DNA of 64,000 bases from Erwinia_E haradaeae_B. Its GTDB lineage: Bacteria; Pseudomonadota; Gammaproteobacteria; Enterobacterales; Enterobacteriaceae. The position numbers were made by a program, and so were the translations under genes. Location of the stretch: the NCBI RefSeq assembly GCF_900698985.1, contig NZ_LR217730.1, positions 248,001 to 312,000 of the forward strand, read 5' to 3'. Of this stretch, positions 50,757 to 61,088 are shown piece by piece. The notes beneath the pieces are model-generated. The model saw only the letters and a list, made by a program, of their open reading frames with translations, made no database searches and was not told the origin of the DNA. Position 1 is the stretch's first letter; each line of letters starts with the position of its first letter.

Positions 50757-51176
50757 ATGAATTCTTCTTCTCGTCGTCGCGCTCGAGAGTGTGCGGTACA
50801 GGCATTGTATGCTTGGCAAATTTCTAAAAACAATATTGTAGATATTGTTAACTACTTTATACTAGAACAAGATACTCATAATGTTGACATTAGTTATTTT
50901 CGAGAAATTCTTAGTGGGATTGCTATATATGTCGGCTATCTTGATAAATTAATGGAACCATATCTTTCCCGTCATATTAAAGATCTCGGTCATATAGAAA
51001 AGGCTATCTTACGTATCGCTCTATTTGAATTAAAGGAGCGTTTAGATGTGCCCTATAAAGTAGCAATCAATGAGGGAATAGAGTTAGCAAAAGTATTTGG
51101 CTCTAAAGATAGTCATAAGTTTATTAATGGTGTCTTGGATAAAATTGCTTTACAGATTCGACCGAACCGTAAATAA
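50757..51176 (+). CDS. nusB: Transcription antitermination protein NusB
   Basis: Partner of S10 (NusE) in rRNA antitermination. It has 139 residues, as in E. coli. RRRARECAVQALYAWQIS forms the RNA-binding N-terminus; YLDKLMEPYLSRH, AILRIALFEL, VPYKVAINEGIELAKVFG and SHKFINGVLDKIA follow. It begins 21 bases after ribE with AGAGGT upstream, so the two are surely co-transcribed. Confidence 0.97.
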   Translation: MNSSSRRRARECAVQALYAWQISKNNIVDIVNYFILEQDTHNVDISYFREILSGIAIYVGYLDKLMEPYLSRHIKDLGHIEKAILRIALFELKERLDVPYKVAINEGIELAKVFGSKDSHKFINGVLDKIALQIRPNRK

Positions 51177-51225
51177 TCTTTATGGATTATAATAATTATA
51201 GTGATTGAAGTTTTGGGATATAACT

Positions 51226-52248
51226 ATGGCATGTGGTGAATTTGAACTGATCTCACGTTATTTTGGTCGTGGATTATGCTCTCGACATGATGTAGAAAAA
51301 GGTATTGGTGATGATTGTGCGTTAGTGAATATGTCTGACAAAACAACATTAGCTATTAGCACTGATACTTTAGTGGAAGGTGTGCATTTTTTACGTGATA
51401 CTCATCCAGCTGATCTTGCTTATAAAGCGTTAGCTGTAAATCTTAGTGATTTGGCTGCAATAGGCGCAGATCCTGCATGGTTAACACTGTCCTTAACATT
51501 ACCAAAAGTTAACAATCATTGGTTACAAGCTTTCAGTGATAGTTTGTTTAATCTTTTAGATTACTATCAGATGCAGCTTATTGGTGGGGATATAACTCGC
51601 GGACCGCTAAGCATGACATTAGGTATTCATGGAACAGTTCCGCAAGGTTTAGCACTAAAACGAAGTGGTGCGTGTGTTGGTGACTGGATTTATGTAACTG
51701 GTACTTTAGGTGATAGTATCGCGGGTTTTCAATTGCTGCGACATAAAATAAATATTCATGATCAGGTATCTCGTGAAGCGCTAATTCAGCGCCATTTAAG
51801 GCCTATACCTAGAGTTCCTCAGGGAAAATCATTACGCGATGTAGCTAGTTCTGCTATTGACCTATCAGACGGCTTGATTGCAGATTTAGGTCATATTTTA
51901 AATGCTAGCTCCTGTGGCGCTCAACTTAATCTTGATGCATTACCAATATCTTCAGTAATTAGACAAAACTTTTCAGCACAACAGGCTTTACGCTGGGCAT
52001 TAAGTAGTGGAGAAGATTATGAGTTATGCTTTACTGTTCCAGAGATTAATCGTGCTAGCTTAGAAATTGCACTAGGACCTCACGGAGTGTCATATACCTG
52101 CATTGGAAAAGTGTTTCCAAAAGAACATGGGTTTACTTTTTTAAAAAATAAAAAACTAGTTAAGATATGTCTTAAAGGATTTGATCACTTTAATATGCAT
52201 GAAGGGTACACTGAGCCATTTGTTCATGATAATCACACTGGTGTCTAG
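51226..52248 (+). CDS. thiL: Thiamine-monophosphate kinase
   Basis: Phosphorylates thiamine monophosphate to the cofactor thiamine diphosphate. I start at ATG 51226 (MACGEFELI), with GGGA at 51215-51218; the frame is open to a TTG at 51205 but that part is not conserved. It has 340 residues against 325 in E. coli, the extra 15 forming a C-terminal tail. GIGDDCALV, STDTLVEGVHF, VNLSDLAAIGADP, GGDITRGPLSMTL, SAIDLSDGL and SSGEDYELCF are AIR-synthase-like nucleotide-binding motifs. In E. coli pgpA follows with overlap; here there is no pgpA, and loss of that junction may explain the tail. Confidence 0.96.
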   Translation: MACGEFELISRYFGRGLCSRHDVEKGIGDDCALVNMSDKTTLAISTDTLVEGVHFLRDTHPADLAYKALAVNLSDLAAIGADPAWLTLSLTLPKVNNHWLQAFSDSLFNLLDYYQMQLIGGDITRGPLSMTLGIHGTVPQGLALKRSGACVGDWIYVTGTLGDSIAGFQLLRHKINIHDQVSREALIQRHLRPIPRVPQGKSLRDVASSAIDLSDGLIADLGHILNASSCGAQLNLDALPISSVIRQNFSAQQALRWALSSGEDYELCFTVPEINRASLEIALGPHGVSYTCIGKVFPKEHGFTFLKNKKLVKICLKGFDHFNMHEGYTEPFVHDNHTGV

Positions 52249-52715
52249 ATCTAACTGGGTGTATCATTAGATCAGTTGACAGCTATAAAAAAAATAAAAA
52301 ACTTAAATCATGTGAAGTTCAATAAAGACTTTATTTTATTTATAAGATTTTAATACTTACAGTTTAATGTTAATCCTAACAAAATTACATAGATATATAA
52401 TTATCTATAATATACCAATTTAGATAAGTATGTAGTTAATAAATCTTCTTATCTTAAAGTGTAGTAAGTTTTAAGAAGGCATGTGATCATCTTTATTACA
52501 AAAGCAGTCATTAATATTATCGCACTCTATTGTATGCGGTGCTAATTATGATATTATATTAATAATATAAAAATATAGAAAATAAGATTTTAATTTATTC
52601 ATTATACTAATTTCGTTTATATAATACTATTATGAGTTTGTAAATGAGATTTTCTATTAAAATTTTTGTTTGTCATGATGATTGCTACCATTAGGTAATA
52701 ATACAATTTTTTGTT
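52249..52715. other. Convergent spacer between thiL and serS, 0.47 kb
   Basis: Position of pgpA in E. coli, but I found no PgpA motif. GATCTAA/TTAGATC (52247-52273) could form a 7-bp stem just after thiL, without a good T-run. Confidence 0.45.
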
Positions 52716-54008
52716 TTATCCTATTACAGATGTGCCATGCATGTATGGTCTTAACACTTCTGGGACTGTAATACGGCCATCAGCTTGTTGATAATTTTCA
52801 AGAACTGCTATAAGAGTTCGGCCTACGGCTAATCCAGAACCATTTAGTGTATGAACAAAATGAGTTTTTTTACTACCTGCAGGGCGCCAGCGTGCTTTCA
52901 TGCGACGAGCCTGAAAATCTCCCATATTTGAGCAAGAGGATATTTCTCGATAATTGTGTTGAGCAGGTAACCAGACTTCTAGATCATAAGCTTTTTGTGC
53001 GCTAAAACTCATATCACCAGTACATAGTAACATAGTGCGATATGGTATATCTAAAAGCTGTAGAACTGTTTCAGCATGCTGGATTATTTCTTCTAAAGCA
53101 TTTTTAGAATCTTGTGGACGAGTGATCTGTACTATTTCAACTTTATCAAATTGGTGCATGCGTATTAGTCCTCGTGCATCACGACCATACGTTCCAGCTT
53201 CAGATCTAAAACAAGGTGTGTGTGATGTTAGCTTTAATGGAAGAGCGGTTTCCTCGAGAATTTCATCGCGTATAAGGTTAGTTAGTGATACCTCGGCTGT
53301 TGGAATCAGAGCGTAATGTTTATTAGAAAACACAGAATCTAAAGAATCGACATAAAATAGTTCTTGAGTAAATTTTGGTAACTGACCAGTACTGTATAAA
53401 CTAATATTATTCACTATATATGGTACATATACTTCCTGGTACCCATGCTGTTGTGTATGAACATTGAGCATAAACTGACTAAGTGCGCGATGCATTAGCG
53501 CTATTTGACCTTTCATTACGACAAAACGAGAACCTGTGAGTTTGGCTCCAGCCCTAAAATCTAATCCTGCAGAACGTTCACCTAACTCAACATGATCACG
53601 TATGTTAAAAGTAAACTCTCTAGGTTGTTTCCATCGGCTTATTTCCTGATTATTACTTTCATTTTTCCCAATAGGTACATCTTCATCGGGGATATTTGGA
53701 ATGGATGCTAACATAGTATTTATTTTAGTATAGATTAAATCTAATTCTTCTTTAAGTTGGTTAATTTGTTTAGAGAGTAGTTTAACCGCTTCACATAACC
53801 ATTTAATTTCTTCTCCTTGTTCTTTAGCTTGCCCGATAGATTTGGAATATACATTACGTTTTGCTTGTAAGTTTTCTTTTGAAATTTGTAGTGATTTCCG
53901 CTGCTCCTCATATGTCTGTAGTTTTTTTATATCTAAACTATAACCTCGTCTTGATAGTTTTTTAGCAATGAAGTCTGGTTCTTGGCGGAGTAGGTTGAGA
54001 TCAAGCAT
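52716..54008 (-). CDS. serS: Seryl-tRNA synthetase
   Basis: Class II synthetase charging tRNA-Ser and tRNA-Sec. It has 430 residues, as in E. coli. The N-terminal antiparallel coiled coil (about 30-100) binds the long variable arm of tRNA-Ser. Motif 2 is PCFRSEAGTYGRDARGLIR with HQFDKVE; motif 3 is GSGLAVGRTLIAVLENYQ. AKLTGSRFVVMKG and LPKFTQE are also typical. AAGG lies before the ATG. In E. coli it follows lolA-rarA; here that cluster is broken up. Confidence 0.98.
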   Translation of the reverse strand: MLDLNLLRQEPDFIAKKLSRRGYSLDIKKLQTYEEQRKSLQISKENLQAKRNVYSKSIGQAKEQGEEIKWLCEAVKLLSKQINQLKEELDLIYTKINTMLASIPNIPDEDVPIGKNESNNQEISRWKQPREFTFNIRDHVELGERSAGLDFRAGAKLTGSRFVVMKGQIALMHRALSQFMLNVHTQQHGYQEVYVPYIVNNISLYSTGQLPKFTQELFYVDSLDSVFSNKHYALIPTAEVSLTNLIRDEILEETALPLKLTSHTPCFRSEAGTYGRDARGLIRMHQFDKVEIVQITRPQDSKNALEEIIQHAETVLQLLDIPYRTMLLCTGDMSFSAQKAYDLEVWLPAQHNYREISSCSNMGDFQARRMKARWRPAGSKKTHFVHTLNGSGLAVGRTLIAVLENYQQADGRITVPEVLRPYMHGTSVIG

Positions 54009-54667
54009 ACTAACCTTATTAGTAGTTATGAATTAAAACAGAAATCGTCTAGTTTTAAATATTCATTAGGTGTACAGATTTAAACTTTACCTTTATAATG
54101 CAAAGAATATTACTATCAATGACCTGAGTTTCTTTGTCACACAAATGGATCATTAAAGTTATTAATATTGATAGCTTTAGTTAATATGACTCTAGATACC
54201 ATAAGACAATAATCTTAAGTAAGATGATTGTGTATACGAAATCTATCTTTAAGTTTACAAATCACTTGGTTTAATAGCACTACATAGTTAAATATGTTTT
54301 TTCTATAATTTAGAACGAAAAGAATTCTATGATACATAAATACTATTATATTAGGTGGTTAATTCATAAAATCATCAATTAAATCTTTTTTAATTGGCGT
54401 GTTTTTTGTATAGATTTGTGCATCACCTATAAATTCAAACCCTTAACCGTTGAATATCATCAATAATTATGTGGAAGGTTTTTATGTGTCTAATGTAATA
54501 AATATTAGCTAGTCTAATCTGCTATATGTACTCTTTAAATAAAGCCAATCTTTAATATTATATCAATAATATAATATATTTATATTTATCGAAACATAAA
54601 AGTCTTATTATATTGTCTGCATAAAAATAAAAATTATTAATAATAAGACAAAATTATCTTTAATTCT
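54009..54667. other. Gene-free spacer, 0.66 kb
   Basis: AT-rich sequence between the start of serS and the end of asd, both minus. No remnant of rarA or other neighbours was recognised. Confidence 0.5.
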
Positions 54668-55774
54668 TTAGCTTAGTAGTAAACGAAGCATGCGGCGTAG
54701 TGGTTCAGCTGCACCCCATAATAGTTGATCACCAACAGTAAAGGCAGAGATATATTTTGGTCCTATATTTAGTTTACGTAATCGACCAATAGGGATATCT
54801 AATGTACCTGATACCATAACGGGTGTTAATTGACGCAGAGTCATCTCTCGATCATTTGGTATTATTTTAACCCATGAGTTATGCTCTAGTATATATTGTT
54901 CAATATCTAATAAGGGGATATTTTTTTTTAATTTTAGAGTTAGCGCTTGACTATGACAGCGTAATGCGCCAATTCTTACGCATATACCGTCTATTGGAAT
55001 AATATGGGTAGTTTTTAAAATCTTATTTGTCTCGGCTTGCCCCTTCCATTCCTCAAGTGTTTGACCGTTATACAAATGCTGATCAATGCATGGGATTAAA
55101 TTGCCTGCGAGTGGTACGGTAAAGCTATCTGTAGGGAGGCCACTTTTTGTTATTCCAGTAACTTTACGCTCAATGTCTAAAATACTAGATGCTGGGTTTT
55201 TTAGTTCTTTCTTGACATGATGATGGATTATACCCATCTGAGTCAATAGTTCACGCATATGACGTGAGCCACCACCAGAGGCCGCTTGATAGGTCGCTAC
55301 AGAGACCCATTCCACTAAATCATTAGTAAATAAACCACCTAGCGACATTAACATTAAGCTTACAGTACAATTACTGCCTACAAAAGTTTTTATCCCTTTG
55401 CTTAAACCATCATAAATAACCTGAGAATTTACTGGATCAAGAATTATTATTGCATCATCCTTCATACGCAAGGTAGATGACGCGTCAATCCAATAACCAG
55501 GCCAACCTGTATTACGAAGTTTATGATATATACATTTAGTATATTCTACACCTTGGCAAGTTATGATGATATCAAGATCCTGTAATGCGTTAATATCAAA
55601 TGCATTTTGCAAAATTCCCATTGGTTTTCCATGTAATATCGGTGCAATTTGACCATATCTGGAAGTGGAAAAAAAAATAGGATGTACTATATTAAAATCA
55701 CCTTCTTCATCCATTCTCTGCATTAATACAGAACCTACCATACCTCTCCATCCAATTAATCCTAAGGTTTTCAT
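54668..55774 (-). CDS. asd: Aspartate-semialdehyde dehydrogenase
   Basis: NADPH enzyme at the branch to lysine/diaminopimelate, threonine and methionine. It has 368 residues (E. coli 367). The nucleotide-binding GWRGMVGSVLMQRM is at 8-21. The catalytic cysteine is C136 in VGSNCTVSLM, with YQAASGGGSRHMRELL following and the histidine in RIGALRCHSQALT. Supply of diaminopimelate for peptidoglycan is consistent with the presence of murJ. No strong Shine-Dalgarno precedes its ATG. Confidence 0.97.
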   Translation of the reverse strand: MKTLGLIGWRGMVGSVLMQRMDEEGDFNIVHPIFFSTSRYGQIAPILHGKPMGILQNAFDINALQDLDIIITCQGVEYTKCIYHKLRNTGWPGYWIDASSTLRMKDDAIIILDPVNSQVIYDGLSKGIKTFVGSNCTVSLMLMSLGGLFTNDLVEWVSVATYQAASGGGSRHMRELLTQMGIIHHHVKKELKNPASSILDIERKVTGITKSGLPTDSFTVPLAGNLIPCIDQHLYNGQTLEEWKGQAETNKILKTTHIIPIDGICVRIGALRCHSQALTLKLKKNIPLLDIEQYILEHNSWVKIIPNDREMTLRQLTPVMVSGTLDIPIGRLRKLNIGPKYISAFTVGDQLLWGAAEPLRRMLRLLLS

Positions 55775-56907
55775 TTATAATCAGCTTAGTTAAATAATAA
55801 AAACTTTTATATGATCATCTCATTAGGTGATCTTTAATATTTGTATAATATTGTTCATTAATAACTTGGTATGAAATTGGATATCTAACTTCTGTTAATT
55901 CCATAGAAAATCTCTAAAAGAATATAACAAGTAAGGTGGCACCTAGATTCATTTCCAGTCCATATACAATAAATCATATTACCTATGATGGCTGTATTTA
56001 AATAGTATTCAATACCATTATAGTCCTTCTAAAATAGGTGTTTATTTGCTATATGTGATACATGTTAAATATTGAGATAGGTGGGACACTTTAATCTAAT
56101 TTCGGGTCCCTATTTAGTATCAGAGTAATTTATGTGTGATTCTTATTTTATGTATATTTCCCCTTTAAATGTGTTTTTTATTTAAAGTAGACTTTTTAAT
56201 ATAAATATATAAAGCGATTGTATAGTGAGAAGATTTATGTAATATTAATAATTTTTTATAAATGGTATAAAGAATTATTAATATGTTATCATAACTTATA
56301 ATCTATAATGGATATTAATTTTTAGATATTTTACTTAATTACTGCTCAGTATTATTAGTGAGAAATATCAATTTTTAATATTAAAAGATTCTTGTCATTT
56401 ATAATTAATGGTCGGTTCCAATATTAATTCTTCTTCATTAAGTCAATCCATCCTCATATCTTTTTTTATTTAAGAATAAGATGTTTATTTAGAATTATCC
56501 AGTTAATTTTAGAATATTTTTAAATAGAATATAAATCAGCTATAATTAATAGAGATATACTTGACTGTATTATATGCAATCAAAAAAGAAGACTTACTTC
56601 AGTGTCCATAAGAATTATATTTATATAAATACGTATTCGTTTACTAAGGTAATTTATTTATAGAAGTACGTGTTTGTTTTTTTATTTCACTTGAATTTAC
56701 AGGTATGTGCGATTTTTTTTTAAAACATGCTCCTGGATGGTATAAAAAATATACTACTAGTTTATATATGGTATATAGGTGATTTGAAGTTTAAAATTAT
56801 ACATTAGATATGTTGAAAAGTTAATGATAACAGCAGGTTGTCAAGTAATACTTAATCTATTATGATAGAATTTTAGTATTATATAGCATAAATAAATTAA
56901 TCATAAT
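55775..56907. other. Gene-free spacer upstream of asd, 1.1 kb
   Basis: Parts (55930-56130) are less AT-rich than the rest, with GGTGGCACC and GGGAC/GTCCC near each other, perhaps an older gene remnant. On the minus strand a 29-codon frame (55815-55904) is open but has no ribosome site or match. I assign no function. Confidence 0.45.
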
Positions 56908-57471
56908 TCAAGCTTTCTGGATATATTTTGGTAAGTCTTTGAGACTATCTAATACCCAATCAGCGCTATCTGTATATGAAGATTCAAGTCGTCTACCGCT
57001 ACGTACGAGTATTTTGTTTCCAACACCTGCTGATTTTGCTGCTTGCATATCTTCAATTGTATCACCAATCATATAGGAAGCTGACATGTTAATATTGAAC
57101 TCTTTTTGGGCAGAAAGCAACATACCTGGTTTTGGCTTACGGCAGTTACACAACTGACGCCATAAGTGCATTAAGCTCGAGGGATAATGAGGGCAAAAAT
57201 AGATACCATGCAATCTGACATTTCTATCTGCAAGAAATCTCTCCATCCATTTAGTTAGGGCGATGAATTGACTTATGTTAAAAAGACCGCGTGCAATACC
57301 GGATTGATTTGTAATTAATATTAGAGCAAACCCCATATTCATTAGTTCGCTCATTGCATCGATGACGCCATCGATAAATGTAAAAGTCTCGATTGTGGAG
57401 ACATATCCATAATCTAGATTAATAGTACCATCTCTATCTAAAAAAATTGCAGAAATGCGATTACGACACAT
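56908..57471 (-). CDS. gmhB: D-glycero-beta-D-manno-heptose-1,7-bisphosphate 7-phosphatase
   Basis: HAD-family phosphatase in ADP-heptose synthesis for the LPS inner core. It has 187 residues (E. coli 191). The DxD nucleophile/acid pair is D12 and D14 (FLDRDGTIN). ITNQSGIARG is motif II, and the structural zinc site uses C93, H95, C108 and C110 (YFCPHYP and CNCRKPKPGM). MIGDTIEDMQAAKSAG carries motif III/IV. AGGAGG lies before the ATG. Together with waaA and waaE it indicates that a heptose-containing LPS core is made. Confidence 0.96.
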   Translation of the reverse strand: MCRNRISAIFLDRDGTINLDYGYVSTIETFTFIDGVIDAMSELMNMGFALILITNQSGIARGLFNISQFIALTKWMERFLADRNVRLHGIYFCPHYPSSLMHLWRQLCNCRKPKPGMLLSAQKEFNINMSASYMIGDTIEDMQAAKSAGVGNKILVRSGRRLESSYTDSADWVLDSLKDLPKYIQKA

Positions 57472-57944
57472 TGATCCTCCTACCCTACATATCTATGATT
57501 ATTGGTTGTGTGGATATATTGAGAAAAATATAAGAAAATATTAGATGCGCATATAGATTCTGGTTATATTTTTTTGTTCTCCAATTTTTTCTAGTTTAGC
57601 TATAAGCATATATTTATCTAGGATTTGTACGAAATATAATTATGATAAATAATATACATATTAAACATGACTCTATTAGTGGATACTTGTAGATTATTTA
57701 TGTGCATATTATACATACTACATATATTAATATTGACAGATTCCTTAAAGTATCAAAATAAAAATAGAATATGTTTATTATTTATTGTAATTATGAATTG
57801 TTATTTAAATTAGAGTAAGAGTGGCTATATAGTGAGAGGTTGATGTATATGTTGTGCATGTTGATTGCTGTAGCTCACGATCATTTTTGGTAAGTATTGG
57901 ATAGTTGATATTATTTTCGATTATTTTATAAAATTAATAATCAT

Positions 57945-57997
57945 TAGATCATTAATTTTATCACTATACTATAGATATAGTGCTTTTTAATGATCTA
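57945..57997. repeat. 53-base two-part hairpin in the gmhB-map gap
   Basis: Outer arms TAGATCATTAA (57945-57955) and TTAATGATCTA (57987-57997) pair over 11 bp. Inside, CACTATA (57962-57968) pairs with TATAGTG (57976-57982) around a 7-base loop. It may be the terminator of the decayed glnD unit. Confidence 0.6.
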
Positions 57998-59448
57998 TTA
58001 TGTAAGATTTATACTGTATAGGTTTCTATTATCTGATCTACTTAACAAAAAAAGTTTATGTGTCTAAAAGTATCTAATATTAAAATACAGAATAAATCTT
58101 AACGTAAATTCATATACTATTTTGATAAATAAGAATAATAATATCAAATACAATATGAACTGAGACTAAAATCACATCTCAGTTAAATTATTAACAAAAG
58201 TATAGTATATTGCATCTTCTATTTAATTAAGTAAGAGGTAGCAATATTTATTACTATTATGAATAATATCTATTTAATTAATGCCATGTATTATATAGTA
58301 TTTTTTTAAAAGTTACTCTATTTTATTGTTATGAATTGCGTCTAAGTATTAATAATAAAAATATTTCTATATTTATGATATTATATAAAAATATAGGCAC
58401 TTTATAGTAAATGGATAGAATTAACATTCTATTTTTCATTGTGACACCATACTATAATATTTTATCTGGTCTTAGACAAGTTATTGCTTTAATTGAAAAC
58501 ACATAATAATTGATTTATTGATATTACCACATTGTAGAGTAACTTTATCACTTATTAGAATATATATAGTATCAGTATTATTGATAATAGATATTTATTC
58601 TAAGAGTTATGTATCATATAATAAATTAGATGACTTATTTAGTCAGGATCGTTAATAATTGTCTTGATTCTAATTTGTATAGTAAATTATTTTCATATAC
58701 ATGAAAATAATTTTTTTTGATACGTAACATATTAGAAAAAAATGATTATATATTGTATTTACCATAAAAATAATATTCATTGTAAAATTATGGTAGAAAA
58801 GATTCTATAATAGAAAATCTAATATATACTTATCTCTATTATATATAAAATAGTTAAAGATTTATAATATAGGTTTATATATAGGGTTAAGAAACTTATT
58901 ATAATTAGGTGTAGATTTTTTATGTTTCTTTCTGATATAAGAAATTAGATTGATTGATAACTGAAATATGACCGATATATTTTGATGAATGAGTAACATT
59001 TTTATATTTATTTTAGATTTTAGCGTAGTATATAAATATTTATTTTGGTTTTGTGGTATTCAGAATCTATAGTATTTATTTAAGAGAGAATCTTGATGGA
59101 TAATATTTTTGATAACATTTTAGATAAAAGATTAAGTCTAGAGTGAGAAGGTTATAAAAAAAAACACATACAGACAGATAAAGAGATCGTATGTAATCTA
59201 TTATCGGTATAATTTTTGTAGATTAATAAGTAATTTAAGATTGTACATGACGCCAAAGATATGCTATGTTGGTGTATGGTGATTTGAGTACTATTGTATT
59301 AACTAATGGTATTAATAAATCACTATCTCTTGTATGAATCAAGGTATTACGCCAGTTACTCTTTATCTGAGAAGAAAAATTATACAATTAATTATAGAAG
59401 ATCACTATTCAATTAGATGATAACTATATGGCTTTTAGTAGAAAAATA

Positions 59449-59830
59449 CTTAATGGTTCATGGTTTAAGATTTGGTGGTACTCTGCTGATATCGAATGTA
59501 GACAACAGACTCCATAGTGTTGTACAAACTAAAATGGTTACTAAAGAGTTCTAAGACAGCTTTAATGTTTCTCATTTATTAATTATAATAATCTAAAAAA
59601 CTTAAAATCAGAAAAGTGTTCTTGTTGATAATTGGCAGAGAATAATTGAGTTATTTTGAATAAAGTTATAAGCTTAAAATATTATATTAAAGCACACTAT
59701 GTAATGTATAGTAATATCATAAGGAGATGGAATTTTTTTAAAAAGCAATCTGATTATTAATAAAAGTCAGCAATATTCTTTAGTCAGGTACAGCGAATTT
59801 AATTTCATTAAAATTTTCTAATGCTATTTA
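59449..59830 (-). pseudogene. glnD: Probable remnant of glnD (PII uridylyltransferase)
   Basis: GlnD uridylylates PII in nitrogen control. On the minus strand, four short matches appear in GlnD order. VPD*RILL (near 59790-59770) resembles the nucleotidyltransferase motif LSDVDLLIL. HSV (59701-59693) matches GHSVRT. LELFSNHFSLYNTMESVVYIRYQ (quoted in part; 59554-59486) resembles LELQKHIFS...FYAAKVEE...QRYH. After a frame shift NLKP*TIK matches NLEPDIK. The spacing from HSV to RY is 69 codons against 67 in E. coli. Stops and frame changes show it is dead. Compared by eye with a remembered sequence. Confidence 0.55.
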
Positions 59831-60296
59831 ATAAAAAAAAATCATTTATTCTGATTAACCATTTTATATTCTATATTATTTTTTAAAATAGCTCTATATA
59901 GATTAATATATAATATTTTGATGTTAGTTTAATCTTATTATTTAATATTACTAGTAAAGATAAAATATATTCAATTTTTTTAAATTTTACTAGTAATACA
60001 AAATTCTACTTTAAAATTCTAAATCTATTATAGAAGCATGATAAATACTTTGTGCTCTATCCATATAGGTATTATATTATATAAGTATATAATTATATTT
60101 TTATAATTTTGGTACTTATTTTTCATGGATATATTATTTTGTATAATAAAAATTATATTATAAAAATTGTAACATTATAACTTATTAAGTATTTCAATAT
60201 ATTACATTAAGATGTAATGACATCTAGGATGTTAACTTAACTGGTTATTATGTTTTTCTAGAATTATCAGTTAGCTTTTAATTAATAGAGATTTCT

Positions 60297-61088
60297 CTAT
60301 TCATGTGTCAATATTTGAGGGATTATTTCATTTTTACGTAGTGTAAGCACTTCACATCCGTTATTTGTTATTACAACAGTATGCTCATATTGAGCAGATA
60401 AACTGGAGTCTTGAGTTTTAACTGTCCATCCATCTTTTAAAGTGTAGACACCGCACTTTCCAGCATTAATCATGGGTTCAATAGTAAATGTCATGCCCTT
60501 TTTTAATACTATACCGCCATCATCAGCATCGTAATGAAGAATTTGGGGTTCTTCATGAAACCCTTTTCCAATACCGTGTCCACAGTATTCTCGTACTACA
60601 GAATAGTTTTGTTTTTCAATAAATTTTTGAATTTCTATTCCGATAGTTCTTAGGCGAATCCCAGGTTTGATAAGTTGTATAGCAAGATAGAGGCTATTTT
60701 GTGTAATACGACATAGTTTCTCACCTTGAACGGTTGGTTGACCTACAAAAAACATAGCAGAAGTATCACCATGATAGTTATTTTTTAGTACTGTGACATC
60801 AATATTAACAATATCACCATCTTTTAGAATATCATTCTGACTTGGAATACCGTGACACACCACGTCATTAATAGAGATACATACGGATTTTGGGTATCCC
60901 CGATAACCTAGACATGCAGATATAGCATTTTGTTTTTTAGTAATATAATGATGACATAAGCGATCTAGTGTGTCTGTGTTCACATTAGGAACAACATGTT
61001 TCTTGATCATTTCAAGAACTTCCGCAGCCAAGCGACCAGCTTCTCTCATTTTAGTGATCTCTTTACTAGATTTAATTGAAATAGCCAT
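60297..61088 (-). CDS. map: Methionine aminopeptidase, type I
   Basis: Removes the initiator methionine from nascent proteins. I start at ATG 61088 (MAISIKSSKEITKMREAGRLAAE), matching E. coli, which gives 263 residues (E. coli 264); the open frame extends upstream to 61166 but is not conserved. Metal ligands sit in the conserved VNIDVTV, YHGDTSAMF, GHGIGKGFHEEP, TIEPMINAG and QYEHTVVI segments. SACLGYRGYPKSVCISIND is the substrate-binding region. It is divergent from rpsB as in E. coli. An 8-bp AATAGAGA/TCTCTATT stem (60284-60301) overlaps its stop codon. Confidence 0.97.
   Translation of the reverse strand: MAISIKSSKEITKMREAGRLAAEVLEMIKKHVVPNVNTDTLDRLCHHYITKKQNAISACLGYRGYPKSVCISINDVVCHGIPSQNDILKDGDIVNIDVTVLKNNYHGDTSAMFFVGQPTVQGEKLCRITQNSLYLAIQLIKPGIRLRTIGIEIQKFIEKQNYSVVREYCGHGIGKGFHEEPQILHYDADDGGIVLKKGMTFTIEPMINAGKCGVYTLKDGWTVKTQDSSLSAQYEHTVVITNNGCEVLTLRKNEIIPQILTHE

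Larger units (their letters stand above)
57472..60296. other. Gene-free region between gmhB and map, 2.8 kb, with fossil glnD
   Basis: In E. coli glnD (about 2.67 kb) follows map on the same strand, and this gap has the matching size. Fragments of glnD are detectable at 59449-59830. A large hairpin lies at 57945-57997. The rest is AT-rich with stops everywhere. Confidence 0.6.

Noticed and set aside
55815..55904. 29-codon frame upstream of asd as a leader peptide
   Set aside because: No ribosome site, no lysine, threonine or methionine run, and no following attenuator.
55930..56130. T-box-like GGTGGCACC near GGGAC/GTCCC upstream of asd
   Set aside because: T-boxes are not known in Gammaproteobacteria, the motif is on the wrong strand for asd, and the terminator part is missing. 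A lysine riboswitch was also considered, but no core motif is present.
59417..59554. 45-codon plus-strand frame that reads smoothly
   Set aside because: It is the antisense of the better-supported glnD remnant; no ribosome site.
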